From contig JALIZF010001485.1 in NCBI GenBank assembly GCA_029948255.1, positions 1 through 64,000 of the forward strand: a stretch of 64,000 bases of DNA, read 5' to 3'. The stretch comes from Telmatactis stephensoni. Taxonomy: Eukaryota > Cnidaria > Anthozoa > Actiniaria > Isophelliidae. Below, one piece after another: positions 10,171-25,100 of the stretch (positions within the stretch are counted from its first letter, which is position 1; the number at the start of each line of letters is the position of its first letter). The translations under genes were made by a program, and so were the position numbers. A model generated the notes under the pieces. It was given only the letters and a program-made list of their open reading frames with translations, had not been told where the DNA came from and made no database searches.

Positions 10171-13100
10171 ATGGCTACAAATGGAGTGAATGGAGACGCA
10201 AATGGGCAAAATATCAACATCAAATGGTTTACAGAAGGGGTGAAGTTTGAAATTGTTGGAGACGTGCAATGGCGTTCGATGTTCATTTGCGTTTTCGACT
10301 GGTTTAACCTTGGTTAATACTAATACACTAATTTTTGTATTATTAGGTGTATCTGTGGAAGACAGGAGCTAGTATAACATGGCTGATTTTTTCACTGCCA
10401 TGTGCCTTGTTTGTATTCACAAGTCTCGTATCACTCAACATATTTCATCCTATTACTTGGATATCGGGTAAAGTTAAATCTTAAATAGAATCCAGTATCG
10501 CGAGGTATACGGTTGGAGATGGACGCTTTTTATACAAACTGACACCTCTAAGTCGTACACCACTTTTAGATCATACAAAAAGTATATTACACATATCCAT
10601 AAGTAGCATGGCCACATAAATGATAGTTTTCATTGGATCATTTCGCAATTCTGACCATTGTTGATGATCCGCAAATCCGTTCTTAAAAATATCATTATCC
10701 AAGAATCTGCATGTAAAAGAAGGCTCAATCTGCCGATCTGCAAACCCCCCATGTGTATGAGAAGCAAGGGTGGCCGAGCGGTGAGAGCGCCAGTCTGTCA
10801 CCGCTGTGGTCCCTTGTTCAATCCCCGGACAGGGCATCACATCAATCTAAGCTATGCTCCGTGATCAGACATGAGTCGTATGGTGGCTGCTACGTGTATG
10901 TGTATGTAAATTTGTATGTAAATGTGTGATTGTTCAATTGTCTCGTAATGAAAGCGCCCTTGTAAACCTTCAACTCGATCACGTTGAGCTGCGCCCTTCG
11001 TAATTCAGCACTTGGCTGCGAGGAAGGGTGATGAGCTACCCCAAATTTATTTTATTTATTTATTTATGTCCCCCCTCCATACAGGCAGTTTTACCCCACA
11101 TTCAAAGACATGAACATGTCATAGACTTTTCACAGCTGATTGAAAGCAACCTATTAGTGCTACACCCTTGACCACACATAAAATAATATCTGTCCCCAGA
11201 TTATGTTGATTAAATGTACTTATTGAAGTTTATTTTGATCTCTTTCAGATATTTTGAATATGGTGTTCGCAATGTATTTTTGGTTGATTGTAATACTTTA
11301 TGGTATTCTCACAATGGTTGTTGCCTTGTCAAGCAGTAAATTTAATTCAGGTAATAACATTTACCACAATACTCTCAAACAAAAACCCTTGTATTTGTAC
11401 ATTGTTAAGATCACAAGCATGCAAGAGAGTCATGAAGAAGATTACCGCCATTTTCGATAAAACGCGACTACCTAGACATCAACATTGTAGATAAGATTGC
11501 ACTTTGCATTAGACGTATGTCAATATTCTTTACCTCTCAATAAATGCATATTCTATTAGATACATTGATGGCTATCAATTGCAAAAATTTAAAAGATGCT
11601 TTTTTTTGGAATTTTGGAAGTTACAAAAGGTTTATTTCAGTGGGTTTTGAGTTTTTCAAGAATGATTGACGGCCGTGTAATGCAAAGTGCAGACTACAAT
11701 GTTGATGTCTAGATAGTCACGTTTCATCGAAAATGGCAGTAATAAAGACAATCCCATATTCGAGCTCTGGTATGACTGTCCTTATAAACTGAGATCTGGA
11801 AATACACAGTATCAAATGTCTATTAACACTGAGAGATTTATTAATAAGTTTGTTATTGTCAAGTCAGTTGTAATCATGTCTCAGACCTCCACTTGTAATT
11901 CTGAATCATTCAACTGGATTGAGTGAGAATAAACAAGTTATCTATTTATTTTAAAAAGTTATATATTTACTGATGGTACCTTAACCGTTTTTTCTTTTCC
12001 AGTTAATGATGTTGTCCACAAAAACAGAATATCATATTTGCTATTCCTATTACATCCTTCTCGTCTTCTTCACATGCTACTTTATTGCATGTGTGGAATA
12101 CTTTCTTCTTGGTCCATGTTAAGCATTGTGGGTGGTCCATATGATTCACTGACAACCTTGTCAGAACAGTAAGTACAAAATAGAGTGGTTTTTCATATGA
12201 GTGGGAAACTTACTGTACCGCGTATCGTAACTGTACCAGTATCATAGTTTCTATAATTTAAACATTTGAAATTCCTGCTGTAACCGTATCGTATCGTAAC
12301 CGTACAGTGTTCCCACTCATATGAATACCACTCTATAATATAGATTATTTTTTGAAAATACCAGTTAAAGTACAAATGGTAAAAAAGAAACACTAACAGA
12401 ATTGTATGTGTTGTGGTTCAATTTTATCCTTGGTATAATTTTTATATTCCTTTTTTTTGTATATGCTAGAGTACAAACAGTAAAAGCATGCAACATAAAT
12501 AGTACTAAATAGTGATAAGTTCTGTTAATTCTATTGTTTCTGTTGTATCTTTGAACTTTACTTTAGCTAAATAGGATATAAAAATCAACGAACTGTAGTA
12601 CAACGAACTGTTCACAATGTGCTTACAATCTAGTGTCCTAGTACGCATGTCCATATCCCTTTACACAGGGATCCCAAACGTAAAACTATGTCTATATATA
12701 ACAGTTTCCTATTGTTTAATTGTTTAGAAGGGCTGCACACTTTTAGTGTTTATACTCTATTGTATCATAATGAGTATAAAACAAAGAAAAATACAAATTG
12801 AAACCAAGGGTAAAATTGAACCACGACATATGCAACAAGGGTACACTGTAGTACATGCACCTCTAATAAACTGGACACCCTCAGGACTTTTAGTCAGGTG
12901 CACTTAATAGAGGTGTCTGCTAAATGGAGGTTCAATTGATTTTACAGTGAATGTTAAAAAAATCATCAAAACGTAATCTAGGGTGTTTGTTTAAGTGAGG
13001 GGTCACTTCATTTATAATAGAGGTACCACTTTACTATGTTTATTATCATAAAATACTGTCATAAGATGACAGTTTTTGAAGTCAGGAGAACAATTGAAGA

Positions 13101-16100
13101 CAGTCCTAAAATAATGTAATTGCTCTCTGATCAGAGTATACATTCTCCCAAAAAATCTTGTATTTTCAAAGGAGAATTTAGTGTTCGATCAGAGATCACT
13201 TATGCTATTTCTGCAGGGACCTCTTCAATTGGTGCCATCTGCCCCTACATGTACATGTCCCTATCACTTTTTGCCTAATGTTTTAAGACCTTTCAAGGCT
13301 GTGATCTAGCATCTCTGGGTGCCCTGCCCATGGTAACTAAACTAACCTTTGGTCTTGGAACAATTGAAAATACCGTATGGTATAATAAAGCTGGTGTCGT
13401 AGGGAAGGTTTTGTAGGGAGCCAGTCCAGGGCTCCTTGAGATTTGAGTTGGAGCACAGCTTTGTATTTCTTTCTCTCTGGAGCTTTCTTTTACAATAGCT
13501 GATATAACATTATTACACTCGACGCTGAACATGAAAGGTTTCATGTTGAGACATTCAAGTTGGTTTCAGTAAAGGCCCGGGCACATGGTACAACTTTACC
13601 CGAAACTTTTCCCGGTTTCTTTTGCTGAAACAATGCACGCAACACGGTTGCACGGTTGCACTGTGTGTCCACCACTGAAACATCTCGTGTAATGTTGTGT
13701 GTAACAGTTCTGGACAGTTGTAGAAGTAGAACTCAATCCTACTTCTGCAGCTGTTGAGCACAACGTTTCGTGAAACATTGGAATGGGTGGACACACGCTG
13801 CAACATTGTGTTGCATGCCATGTTTCAGCAAATGTTTCAAGAAATGTTGCACCTTGTGTCTGGGCCTTAAATTTCCTCTACTTTTGTGTTCAGCAGTCTT
13901 GAAATTAAACATCATAGAAGTCATTGAAGGGTTATAGTAATATCATCTATTGTTGTTCTCTAATTAGATCTGAGGATGAATGCTTTCTTAATGAGCATGG
14001 TGTATTTGTTGTCATTTTTGGTGGCTGGATGGTAAGTAAACTAGGTAGAGTATTGTAATGTGTTTCAACCTGTCTCTCTAGCCTTAGTAAACCTGGGTAC
14101 TTTTAGTGGGGGGATGTAGAAGATGGAATATTAAGAGCTCATTTAATGACAACCTAAATCTGGATATGCACACTCATTATTTTTGGCATAGTTCCATAAT
14201 TATCATTATGTGATTTCAGAAAATTTGTTCAACTTTTGAGGTACTGTAGTCCCAAATTTGCCTGCTAGGAGTGCAACACCCCAAGTAATCAGCCTGCATT
14301 CTCTCATTTAAGAGTGTTATAGACCATAAGACGTTGTGTGCATACATCGGAGGTTTCTGGATACATGTACATTTACATAAATATGTAAACTGCAGGCATT
14401 CAATATCCTTTATCTTTATTATTTTACATACAATTTATGTAGCTATGAACAGCATTTTGAAGCATGATAAAGGTTCATATAAATTTTGAAATTATACCTA
14501 TTTTGGATACATAATTTGTAAATAACATTTTTGTTTAATGTTTAAGGGTTTCTATACAAGTCTACAATATTTTGTACAGAAGGAGTTTCTCTTCACCTTT
14601 CCTTTGATACAGGTAATTAATATTTATTTTTTATGTTTTAACAAAGCTAAATTAGGAAACTAAAATATGTCAATTAGATAAAATATGTCATTTCACCATT
14701 CTCACGGCTCTCAACCTCAGCCTCAACAGCATGTAATAATTATTCTGCAGAATTTGACTACAGCCTGTGGAATTTTAAAGTGTTCCAATTGTTTGTTGAT
14801 GTGTGCATTCCTTACATTACCATGGGCTGTAGTCAATTTCTAAAGAATATATTTGATTGATGCTGGCGAGGTTGATGTTGAACGACAAGAACCGTGAAAT
14901 GATCATTTCAGACAATTCTCCCCCAACCCCATCCCCCCACACACCTACTTGCCTACAGGGAGTGGAATATGATGGCCTCCTGGAGCCGTATTGAGCTAAT
15001 CCATACTGAGAGAAATTTGACCACTTTTTATTAGAATGCCTGGGTTGTTGAGGGGCAGGAACTCTTGACTGACATTGACTAAAATAGAATTTGTTCAACA
15101 TCAAAAATAAATTATTATTATTATTATTATTATGATTATTATCATACTGATGATACCCATCATCATTAGTATTCACAATAGCTAACAAAGTTCTCTCTCG
15201 TGCAACTTTCCCTTTCGTTTGTAGCAAAGAAAGTTTTTCCGCATCAAAGCAGCTATTTGGCCAAGTATTTACAAAGCTATTTTACAGGCATTCAAGGTGA
15301 ATACATGGTACTTGGTTAACTGTGTTTCTCTGGGCATAACAGTTTAATCAGGAAAAAGATAATGAGAAGATTTATCATTTTATTTGAATGTCATTTGCTG
15401 TCAATGGTCGTTGGATAATGACCAAAATATTCATTCAAATACAGCCAAAATTGTTGCATCATGACCAGCAAATTACAAATCTTGTTTTGATTTCGGGTTT
15501 TTCTGAGCCGTTAATCAGTTTGGGGGCAGAGCTTCTTTCAAATCAACTAATCACTGAACGGGTTCGTGAAAGCTCCGCCCCTAAGAATGATGGACGGATC
15601 ACAAAAGACCAAAATCTTACCGACGTTGGAGGTCACGATGATTTTCACTGTAAAATGATAATTCTTCTCATTATCCTCTTCCTGAAGGTACTTGGTGGAT
15701 ATGTTGTGATTTGAAATGATTTTCAAATTCATTTTCAAGAGAGGCCAGCTCTAAGAGGGATGTCACTGTATCACCATGGTAACTAGGGTGGTACATTAAT
15801 TCACTGTTTTTCTGACTGTGACATTTTTTCCTAGGCAATCCGTTGGTACTATCCCTTGTATTTTTTATTTGGTAAGTAACACTTGAGACATTAGAGACAT
15901 TAATAATGTTTGTAAGCAAAATGTTTAATGTCCCACATCAAAAATTGGGTTTCCTGTGGCAGTGATACCACAGGTATCCCAACCCTATGATTTCTCAAGA
16001 CGTGCACAATAATTCTGTTTCTTTTTTCTCTCAAACAGTGAATTTCTTTTTGACTGAAGACATTTGAAGTTATTTAAATTCCTTCCATTTGTTCTTTTTT

Positions 16101-19100
16101 TTAGGAAACATTCCCAAGAGAATGCTGGCAGCATTTTTTGTTGCGACACCAAACAGGTTAGTGTGATAGTCAGTAGATTTCTTATAACTGTAAAAACAAT
16201 TCGACTAGGGCACTGCACAGATACCGAAGGAATTATGAATGTTTTTATAGACATCACAGTACTGATAAAGTCACAGCACGGTGCAGTCTGTTTCATACTT
16301 ATACAAAAATTGCTCTAAACAGACAACCTATCTTTAGTAGCAACCCTTGGAGAATTAAGTGGCCTTTAACAGAGGATGGTCATTTTCACTACTCTCTGTC
16401 ACTCCAATGTTGAGTAATATTTAATATTTCCACACTAACTCATATAATTTTCTGCACTGATTGTACCCTTTACAAGGGTGCTATCTAAGAAAAATCCTTA
16501 GGAGCCTTTTGAGCTTCTAAACTTGAATTTAGGAGATGTACCAGTGGCAGATTTAGACATTTTGAAAGGGAGGGTACCATCGAGATCAAAAGAGCCAATT
16601 TTGGGGGTATGAGGATTTTTTTTTTTTTCATTTTTTTTCCGGCCATAATTTTAGAATGACTTTTATCCAGTCTATCGTGCACGTAAGAATGGTTGTTTTT
16701 CCTTCTGAAATAAATTTTCTCAAAAAAAGAAAAAAATCGAGGGATCCAACTGAAAGGAGGGGGCACCAGGCCACTCCACTAGGTCTTCCACTGTGATTCA
16801 TTTTGTTCAGGCTCCTAGAACAAAAATTTAGTCACCCAAGATCATACATGAGGTGCATCTTGCCTTTAGGATGACTGCATGTATCTTTGTTTAGGAATGC
16901 TGTACCAGTAGATTCCTTGGCTGGTTTGATTAATCTGCACATGTTATGGGTGGTGCTTTGCCTTGGTACTTTGTTGTCTTTTATGTGGTTGTTTGGCAAT
17001 GTACTCTATGTCATCTATAATACTCAGGTAAGCATTATTACAAGCATGAAAATGCTACTTTGTTGCACCAAATAAAAGATGCTCTCTCAGCCATGCTCTT
17101 CTCTACTCTGCTCTACTCTACTCTGCTCTACTCTACTCTGCTCTACTCTACTCTGCTCTTCTCTGCTCTGCTCTGTTCTGTTCTGCTCTACTTGCTCTAC
17201 TCTGCTCTACTTTACTCTTCTCTGATCTGCTCTACTCTGCTCTGCTCTTCTCTACTCTACTCTGCTCTTCTCTGCTCTGCTCTACTTGCTCTACTCTGCT
17301 CTACTTTACTCTTCTCTGATCTGCTTTACTCTGGTCTACTTTGCTCTGCTCTTTTCTACTCTGCTCTACTCTGCTCTTCTCTGCTCTACTCTCCTCTGCT
17401 CTACTTTGCTCTGCTCTGCTCTACTTTGCTCTGCTCTGTCCTGTCCTGCCCTGCCCTGCTCTGCTCTAATCTGCTCTGTCCTGCTCTGCTCTGTTTTGAT
17501 CTGTTCTACTCTGCTTTGTTTTAGGTAACCATACCACCATCTCTAATCTCTAAACCAGATATCAATCTAAAGCTGACAGCTCTTTAAGGCTGCCTTATAC
17601 ACAGTGTTCATTTTAGTTCTTGTTATTTGTAACCAGGTTTATCAGATTCCTATTGAATCACTTCTTCATCAAGATAAAGAACAATCTCTTCCAATGGTTA
17701 TCAAGTCCAAAAGTTCTCCATTGTTAAGAGTAAGTGAATAAGATATTGTAATAGAATTTTAATGTGCATAAATTGATGATGATGATGATGATGATGATAT
17801 TGATAAATGATCATGTGATGATGCTGATACAGGGTCATTAGTAAAGACTTGAAATAATATATTAATATTTCTTCATAATTTTATTACCCTGGAAATCCTG
17901 GTGATGATGATGATGATTGCAATTGAATTTTCCAATGATGATGATGATGATGATATTTATTAAAAATAACATTAAAAGTAACATTTAAACTTTTCATTCT
18001 TTAGTATCTTGCCTTTCTGGATCTTTGTCAACTCTCTCAATTCAGCAGCCATAGAAGAAAACAAATTTTCTCCCTAACACAACCAGGTACATAGATATAT
18101 TCTGTGGTCATTATAATGCCATGAATGAAGCCTGAGAAGCAAAAGGGGGGATGCAATTTTCTTGAGATCCTTTCAACACAACAAAAATAGCTCAAAAGTA
18201 GAACTTTAAAGTGATATCATTGACATCATCCCTCAGATGACAGTTCAAAGCCAAAAATCTTGTGGGGGGGGGGGGGGGGGGGCAATCACCCCCATGCTAC
18301 GCCACTGCCCATGAAGGGATGGTAGAGTAAACTTTCTCACAGGTAGACATTCCATTATGGTATGGACATAAATTGGGATACCCAAGAAAGAGGCCTAAGT
18401 GACAATTTTGTTCAGGTCCCATTTGCACAAAGGGGGGATAGCACTATCCATTTGATAAATCCTTAATCAGCACATAACATGATGGCATTCTCCTATTAAG
18501 TTTATCCCCTGGATAAAAATGAATCCAGCAGATAGTGCTAACCACACTTCATGCAAATGGGACCAGGCATAGAATGTCATGATCAAGTGATACTATTTTA
18601 GATCATTTGGTAAACTTTAAACAGTCATCACAGTAGTCTTGTAAGCCATTTTTTATAGACAACTCTTCAATTGAAGGACTTTCAGTGAAAATGGCCTAAA
18701 TGACTTTTTGATGAAGATTACTCAAATGGCCAAAACTGGTATACATCAATAATCTTTCTAAGCCAAATATCAATGTCTGGTCATATTTGAAAATATCACT
18801 TAGGTCATTTTCACTGATAGCCCTTCAATTGCTCTGTGAACCTTCAGATTTCTCACAAGTTTTGAAGAAATGATTGACTCTTACTCACAAGCGTTTGCTA
18901 GTGCATTTTGTTTTTCACTCGCAAATTCTGACAAAGTGCTAGCACTTGCGAATTTGCAAGCATTAATTTTGAGCCCTACTATTGATCCATGTTATTTATG
19001 ATAGTTTCCAGCTAAGGTTTTGGATCTATTTTCTATCATTTAGGAGGACGACCAGCCAACTGGACAGCAATTTGCAAGGAATGTCTGTCAACACTGAGTG

Positions 19101-22100
19101 GTTTTACAGCTAAATTGAATGCATATACAGAATATCAGACTTATCAACAACAACAGAACACAGGACAGTGGATACAAGGAAACACACCAATAAACAGAAG
19201 TATTGGTAGATCAATAGCTGGTATTTCAGTAGATCAATTTAGCTTGCTCAGTGTTTTCAATTTCATTTCCCTTTAGTTAGAAAATAAGATTCGTTGTCTG
19301 AAATCCTTTGATTGGGAAAACATTGTGTGACTGGCTTTGAGAGGGGGAGGGGAGAGAAGGGGAGAGAACTGGCTACACAGGTTAGAGGGAATTTCAAGAG
19401 GACTAAATAAGAATTTCTTTTATGTAATCAGATCTAAAATGTTAAAATTGTTATAATTCAAATTTTCAACCCTGTCTGTGGGTCTTCATCAGGATAAATG
19501 TAAATTTCTAGTCAGTATTTGTTCCTTTTGTCTTTTCTTATTGAAGACAATTGAATGATGAACCCAATGAAATGATTATGTAAAAGAAATTCTTATAAAT
19601 TATAATGACCACAGATTGCCAGAAAACTAGGACTAAAATATGACAAGCTAAATCGGTCTTTTGCAAACCAGTGACTTTGGTTTGATGTCAAGGCATTCAG
19701 GCCATTAAACTCATCACTATTAGATGGGCTTGGGGATGGGTGCAGAAACAGTGGGACTGATATCACCCCTCCAGGCCCCTCTAAGAGGTCACCATGGCAA
19801 CCCTGCCACATTCCATCACCTTACACCCGTCACACTGAGCAAACAGTGGAAATATACCTACCTGGTAGCCCTCCCCAGGTCAAGGGTGGGGCTAGGTGGA
19901 AGACTGTAGAATAATTGAATCTATTCTGCTAGATTTGAATCGATTTTTACTTTAAAACAAAACTTCAAAATTTTCCATTACAATACCATGTGCTCAACAA
20001 TCTCTCACAACGCTCTCGCCACACTCTCACGTGACTAAGTCGTATAATGTTCGGGCTCACTTCGTACAATTTCCGTACAAAGACAAATGATCCATAATGA
20101 TCAGCAATCACAACATGCAGCAAAGCCCAAAATGGCTTGATGTGCAATGACCAGCAAAGAAGGCAAAGATAGACTTGACATAAGTATATATACCCCCTTG
20201 AACATGCCATGAGGGCCCCATATCCACCCACTGTAATAGGAAATACTGCTGGCAAGCAATGTCTCAAGTTTAACCTTGCCTAAATTACATTCAGCCCCAT
20301 AAACTATCTGATATGTTATGCTTTTAAATATTTGAAGAAAATGTAATTTGGGGTTTTTTTATGTAGGGCAACTAAAATCACCACCATTTTCAAATTCACC
20401 TCTAAACACCTTGAACTCAGCCAGTCAGAAACCAAGACTTTGGACCACAGTACAAGGTATAAAAAATTATTTAATGAGGGTATAAACATTATTACTAGTG
20501 ACCCGGTAGTTGACATAATGGCCCTCAAATAAAAATCCCAACTGTCAAGGAGGCAAACCAGTTGGCTATATTACAAGCATGGTCGAGAAACTGAATTTGA
20601 ACTAGGGGTTGCCCGGAACAAATTCAGCCTCAGCTAGTGGCCAAAGCGGGGACTCAAACTCGGGACCACCAGATTGTGAGATGGACGCTCTGACCACTCG
20701 ACCATGCTGCCTCCTTAGGTATGCAAGGTATAACACTGTATCACTTGTTATCATGGCCATAAATACATTGGTGCAGCTTAATGGGCTCAAACCGAAAGCA
20801 TGTGAAGACGCTAGTGGTTGCTGCTATACATCCATGTATGATCCCACACCACAGCTCTTACCATTTCAAAACTAGTTAAAATGAGTTCAAGAGGGAAGAG
20901 AGAAACTACAAGGACCTGGTAAAACCTTGGAGACAGACAGAGTACCAACCAAATCAGCACTCATTTCTTGAATTGAACCTGGTATTCCTTGACTTGTTAG
21001 GCAAACAATTTACCACCATGCAATCTTGACTCCATGTATAAATTACAGTCAAAAGTATTGTACTGCTCATTAGCAGTGCTTGTCTTTTGCTAATGCTCTG
21101 CAGTGATAAGGAAAAGGAGATATGAAATAGTATTTTGTGATTATTTGACATCATTGTCATTCATGTTAAACATAGAAGACAGCAGTGCCAGAAGACGTGT
21201 TCACACCCCAAATGATGCTTCAGGTTATCACACACCTAGCTCTGGTCAAAGATCACCTGAGGTAATTTTGTTTTTATTGTATCATTTTTATCAATATTCG
21301 GGATGGACTGTTTGAAAAGGGATGGTTCACCACATAACCCCATAATAAAATGTATATAGCTATTTCAAAAAAGGTTGATGGGGCAAATGGCAATCGGCAA
21401 TTGGTGATTGCATGACCGAAAAGAAATTTGGGGTAACAAGAATTGCTTCATTTTCATTAATTAAATACCCAAGCAATGCCGGTACGTACCATGCAGTAAA
21501 GACCTTACTGGACAATTAAGTGGTCGATAGGCGATTCATATCTCCACACTGGATAGCGATCTAATAGTGTGACCACAGTTCCTTTCGGTTGTGCAATCGC
21601 CGATCGCCATTCGCTGTTCACCCTGTCAACCTTTTTTGAAATAGCTATATAAGTTCCTGTTTTCTTTTCTTTTTTTTTTCAAGGTCAATGGATCAATAAC
21701 ATGTATGTCATCCCATTACAGTACTCCAAGCACTAGTCCCAAGCCAGCTGAGGTTTGTTTGATTTTACAGGGTTTCAACTTGAACATAATTCAGTTATTA
21801 GCCATTAATTTTGTCATGGTTCGTCATGGTTGGGAATTTCCACATGAGTTGGAAACAGGATTTACTCTGTTGTCACTACTTCAGCATAGTATTATTGATA
21901 AAAAATTACAAATATCTGCAGCAATCTTGCAGTGCTGTTTCCCAGTCATCCGAAACTGCTTTTGTTCACAAGTAATTGTAGGGTACAAAATGAAAACATC
22001 CTATTAAGTGATCCCTTGAATTATTTTTCAAGATTAAAAAAAAATGATTCAAACTAGTTCAAACTGGTATCACTGCATTTCTTTAAGCCTAAATATCAAT

Positions 22101-25100
22101 ACCCTGTGGTGTTTTTTTTGGCAGTAAATGTCAAGAAAGCCTGAAATTCTTGGCTTAAGCAATGGTCTAACCATGACAATGGACCACTGATCCATGAAAG
22201 TTGTTGCTACTGTATTATTCAAATTTTCTCTTCTTGCCTCTTACTGTACTAGTTAATGAAATTAACAGCTTTGAGGTTGTTCTTTCAAAGCAAAACCACA
22301 GCAAATATCTTGTAATTTTTCTTACTTGATCTTGATATTTCTTCAAAACAACAACAACAACAAAAACTGGGCATTGATATTTATGCTCAGACAAATCAAC
22401 TAACACCATTTTAAACCATTTCAAACCAGTATCAAAAAAGTTGAAAAACTGTCCAAAAAGTCACTTAATTAGGACGTTTCATATTGTACCCTACAATTAG
22501 AATAATTATATGTCAGCTAATATAATATCAATGTTTAATTATGTCCTTTTGGTTTGGAAAAAGATTGTTGCTGTCCAGGGGTTTCAATAATAGGCGGCTA
22601 CCGGCAGTATAGCGCCGCCTATTTTACCTCTTACCGCCGGTTATTTTGTGTCTTACTTAATAAATATGAATAATAAATATATCACTCAGACGCTTATTCA
22701 AAAAGATAATGAAACCCCTGGCTGTCATCATTTATTTAATCTAATAGCATTGTCATCCACACTTTGTCTTTTTATAGGTTAATACTTGGCAATGGAAGAT
22801 AAGACAAATTCCACACAATGTATGTACATATTCTATGGAGGGATTTTGTGGCAGCCATGTTTGTGGTCAAAATTATAGACCTTTTGTCCCATGAGAAATG
22901 AAATCTTTTGTCATTCAAAAACTTTCTATTGTACCTGCCCACAAACATGGCTGCCATGAAATCCCTCTATTGAAATTATTGTCCTTCAATTGTTGTTCTG
23001 TATGTAATACAGTCAGGGTGTGTCTTGATTGTTTATATTTGGAGTTAAATGAATTGTACCCATCCCCTTTAATAAATCTGTCAAAGGTTAAATAATTTAT
23101 AACTTGTGTAAAGTTGCTCAAGGTTTTGTTTGATTTTACAGTTTGCAGTATTCTTGAAGGAAAGACCAATCATTGCATATCTATTTAATGAGGTAATAGT
23201 TTATATTATGTATTGATAATACTTTGCTGTTCATTTACTCATTCATCTCATTCTTTCATTATTTTATACTTTCATCCATTTATCCCACTTTGTTTGCATT
23301 TTCTAGATTCCAGGATATCACACAGAAGAGTTGTTTGTAGACTGTCAGCTTAACATATGGGCTTTGCAAGGTACAATGGAGCCTAAAAATTATTAAAGAA
23401 TACACAACCAAGTTGTATTAGTTTAGTCTATGAATGACTAAACTAAGACACAGAGAGTTTCCAAAATTATGGCTTATTTGGTTAGTGTGTGAAGTAAGCA
23501 AGAGGTTTGCAATCATAAAATGATTCACATGTTTGTCATATAAAGTGCTTATAAAATGGAGGGGCTAGACTATGCACTGTCCTTGCCCTGGAAGATCACT
23601 TTTGAGTTAAGGGCATGCACGATAAATACCATTTTTTACCTCTTACTGTGATCATAACTTCTGTCCTCTTTTTTAGGTCTTTGCAGACTTGTGGTGGCTT
23701 CTTTCACTGAGGACACGTTTGGTGTTGTACAGATGGTATGTTAATTAAAAGCATTTGGGATGTCTTCCTACTTTTGAAATAAGCTCCAAGTGTGATGATG
23801 TTTTGACCCCTTCTCTATACCAGAATCCTTTTTAAGTAGCTTTTGTTCACTAATAATTAATTTAATTATTAAAATTATTGTGTTTGTATTCTCGAGGGAA
23901 TTTAAAATTTAATACGAAAGGGTTTTGAAAAGGATTCTGGTGTAGAGAGGGGGTCAAAATGTCATCATGTTTTGGGCTTATTCCATGTTACTGTGCTGCA
24001 TACACAGACACCAATTTTATAATTATTGAAGTGTAATAAAGTCTTCATTTCTTTAAATCAATCTAAACAATCTTAATATAACATCTTGTCTTACTCTCTG
24101 TCCTTAGACACTTCCAGAGATCATGACAACCTTATTCACACTCTTACAGGTAATTCTAATGGGCTTCCTGTGTTTTAGATTACCACAGGAAGCCCACAGA
24201 AACAGTTCAAAATTCTTTGAGAATTACAAAACTGGCTGTTAAAAACAACTGACTGCTTAAAGGGCACATTTGTATAAACTGATCTTTTTTCTAGGCACTT
24301 GATCATTTTGCCAAGTTCCCAACAGCTGGGCAGCGTAGTATTCAACCCAGACCTCCCCGGCCACAAGGCAAAGAGGGGATGAGATATACACTGAGAGCTG
24401 GTAAGTACTGGTGTTGTCATGGTAACCATATTTACCCTACCACCTTTTATAACAGCTGTTGTCATGGTAACAATGTCTATCCACTACCTTTTTATATTGT
24501 TGTCTGAAAATAAAATTTGAAGTTTTTTGGACAAAATTATCCTTCATTCAATTCTTCACTGAAGAAGAAAACATTTAGCTACCTTTCTTAGCAATATTTA
24601 TTGTGAAAGTAAGAGAAAATAAGAAGTTTTTTGAAGCAAAAAGACAAATATCTGAAGAAAAACCTTTGAGTGCACGTGTTCAATGACATGATGCGTAGTC
24701 AGAGCGCGTGCTTTTCTTAAAATTTTGTTTTCAATCAGTGAAATTAGGTGAGTTTTTCCAAAATTTTCTGAATCGCAGTACAAAACTACTGTATTTACTC
24801 GAATAAGCGCCCCGGCGCTTATTAAATTTTTCACGTCTAAAACGGGGCTCTTATTTGGGGGAGGCGCTTATTCGAGGGAGGCGCTTATTCAGCGGGAGGA
24901 AACGCGTACACAGCTGTCAAAGTATGCTTTTGTCTTAATATCAATAATATCAATGTTATACTACTACAAAAGTACTGGTATTAGTATACTATAACGAGGT
25001 GGGAGGCGCTTATTAATTTTTTTTGGCCGAAGGGGGCGCTTATTTGGGGGAGGTGCTTATTCAGGGGAGGCTCTTATTATTTTTTTTTGGCCAAAGGGGG

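Noticed and set aside
10764..10838. Functional Leu/Ser-like tRNA gene
   Set aside because: A and B boxes are present, but the acceptor stem does not close and a SINE body with an AT-rich tail follows.
15388..15714. 108-residue frame in NDC1 intron 7
   Set aside because: It lies between conserved exons, does not align to NDC1 and resembles nothing known.
16541..16790. Possible hAT-type element (CAGTGGCAGATTTAG ... CCACTAGGTCTTCCACTG)
   Set aside because: The two ends do not pair well enough to claim a unit; only a weak resemblance.
17060..17528. Open frames of 154 and 80 residues rich in Leu-Leu-Tyr-Ser
   Set aside because: They are translations of the CTCTG/CTCTA pentanucleotide array inside an NDC1 intron.
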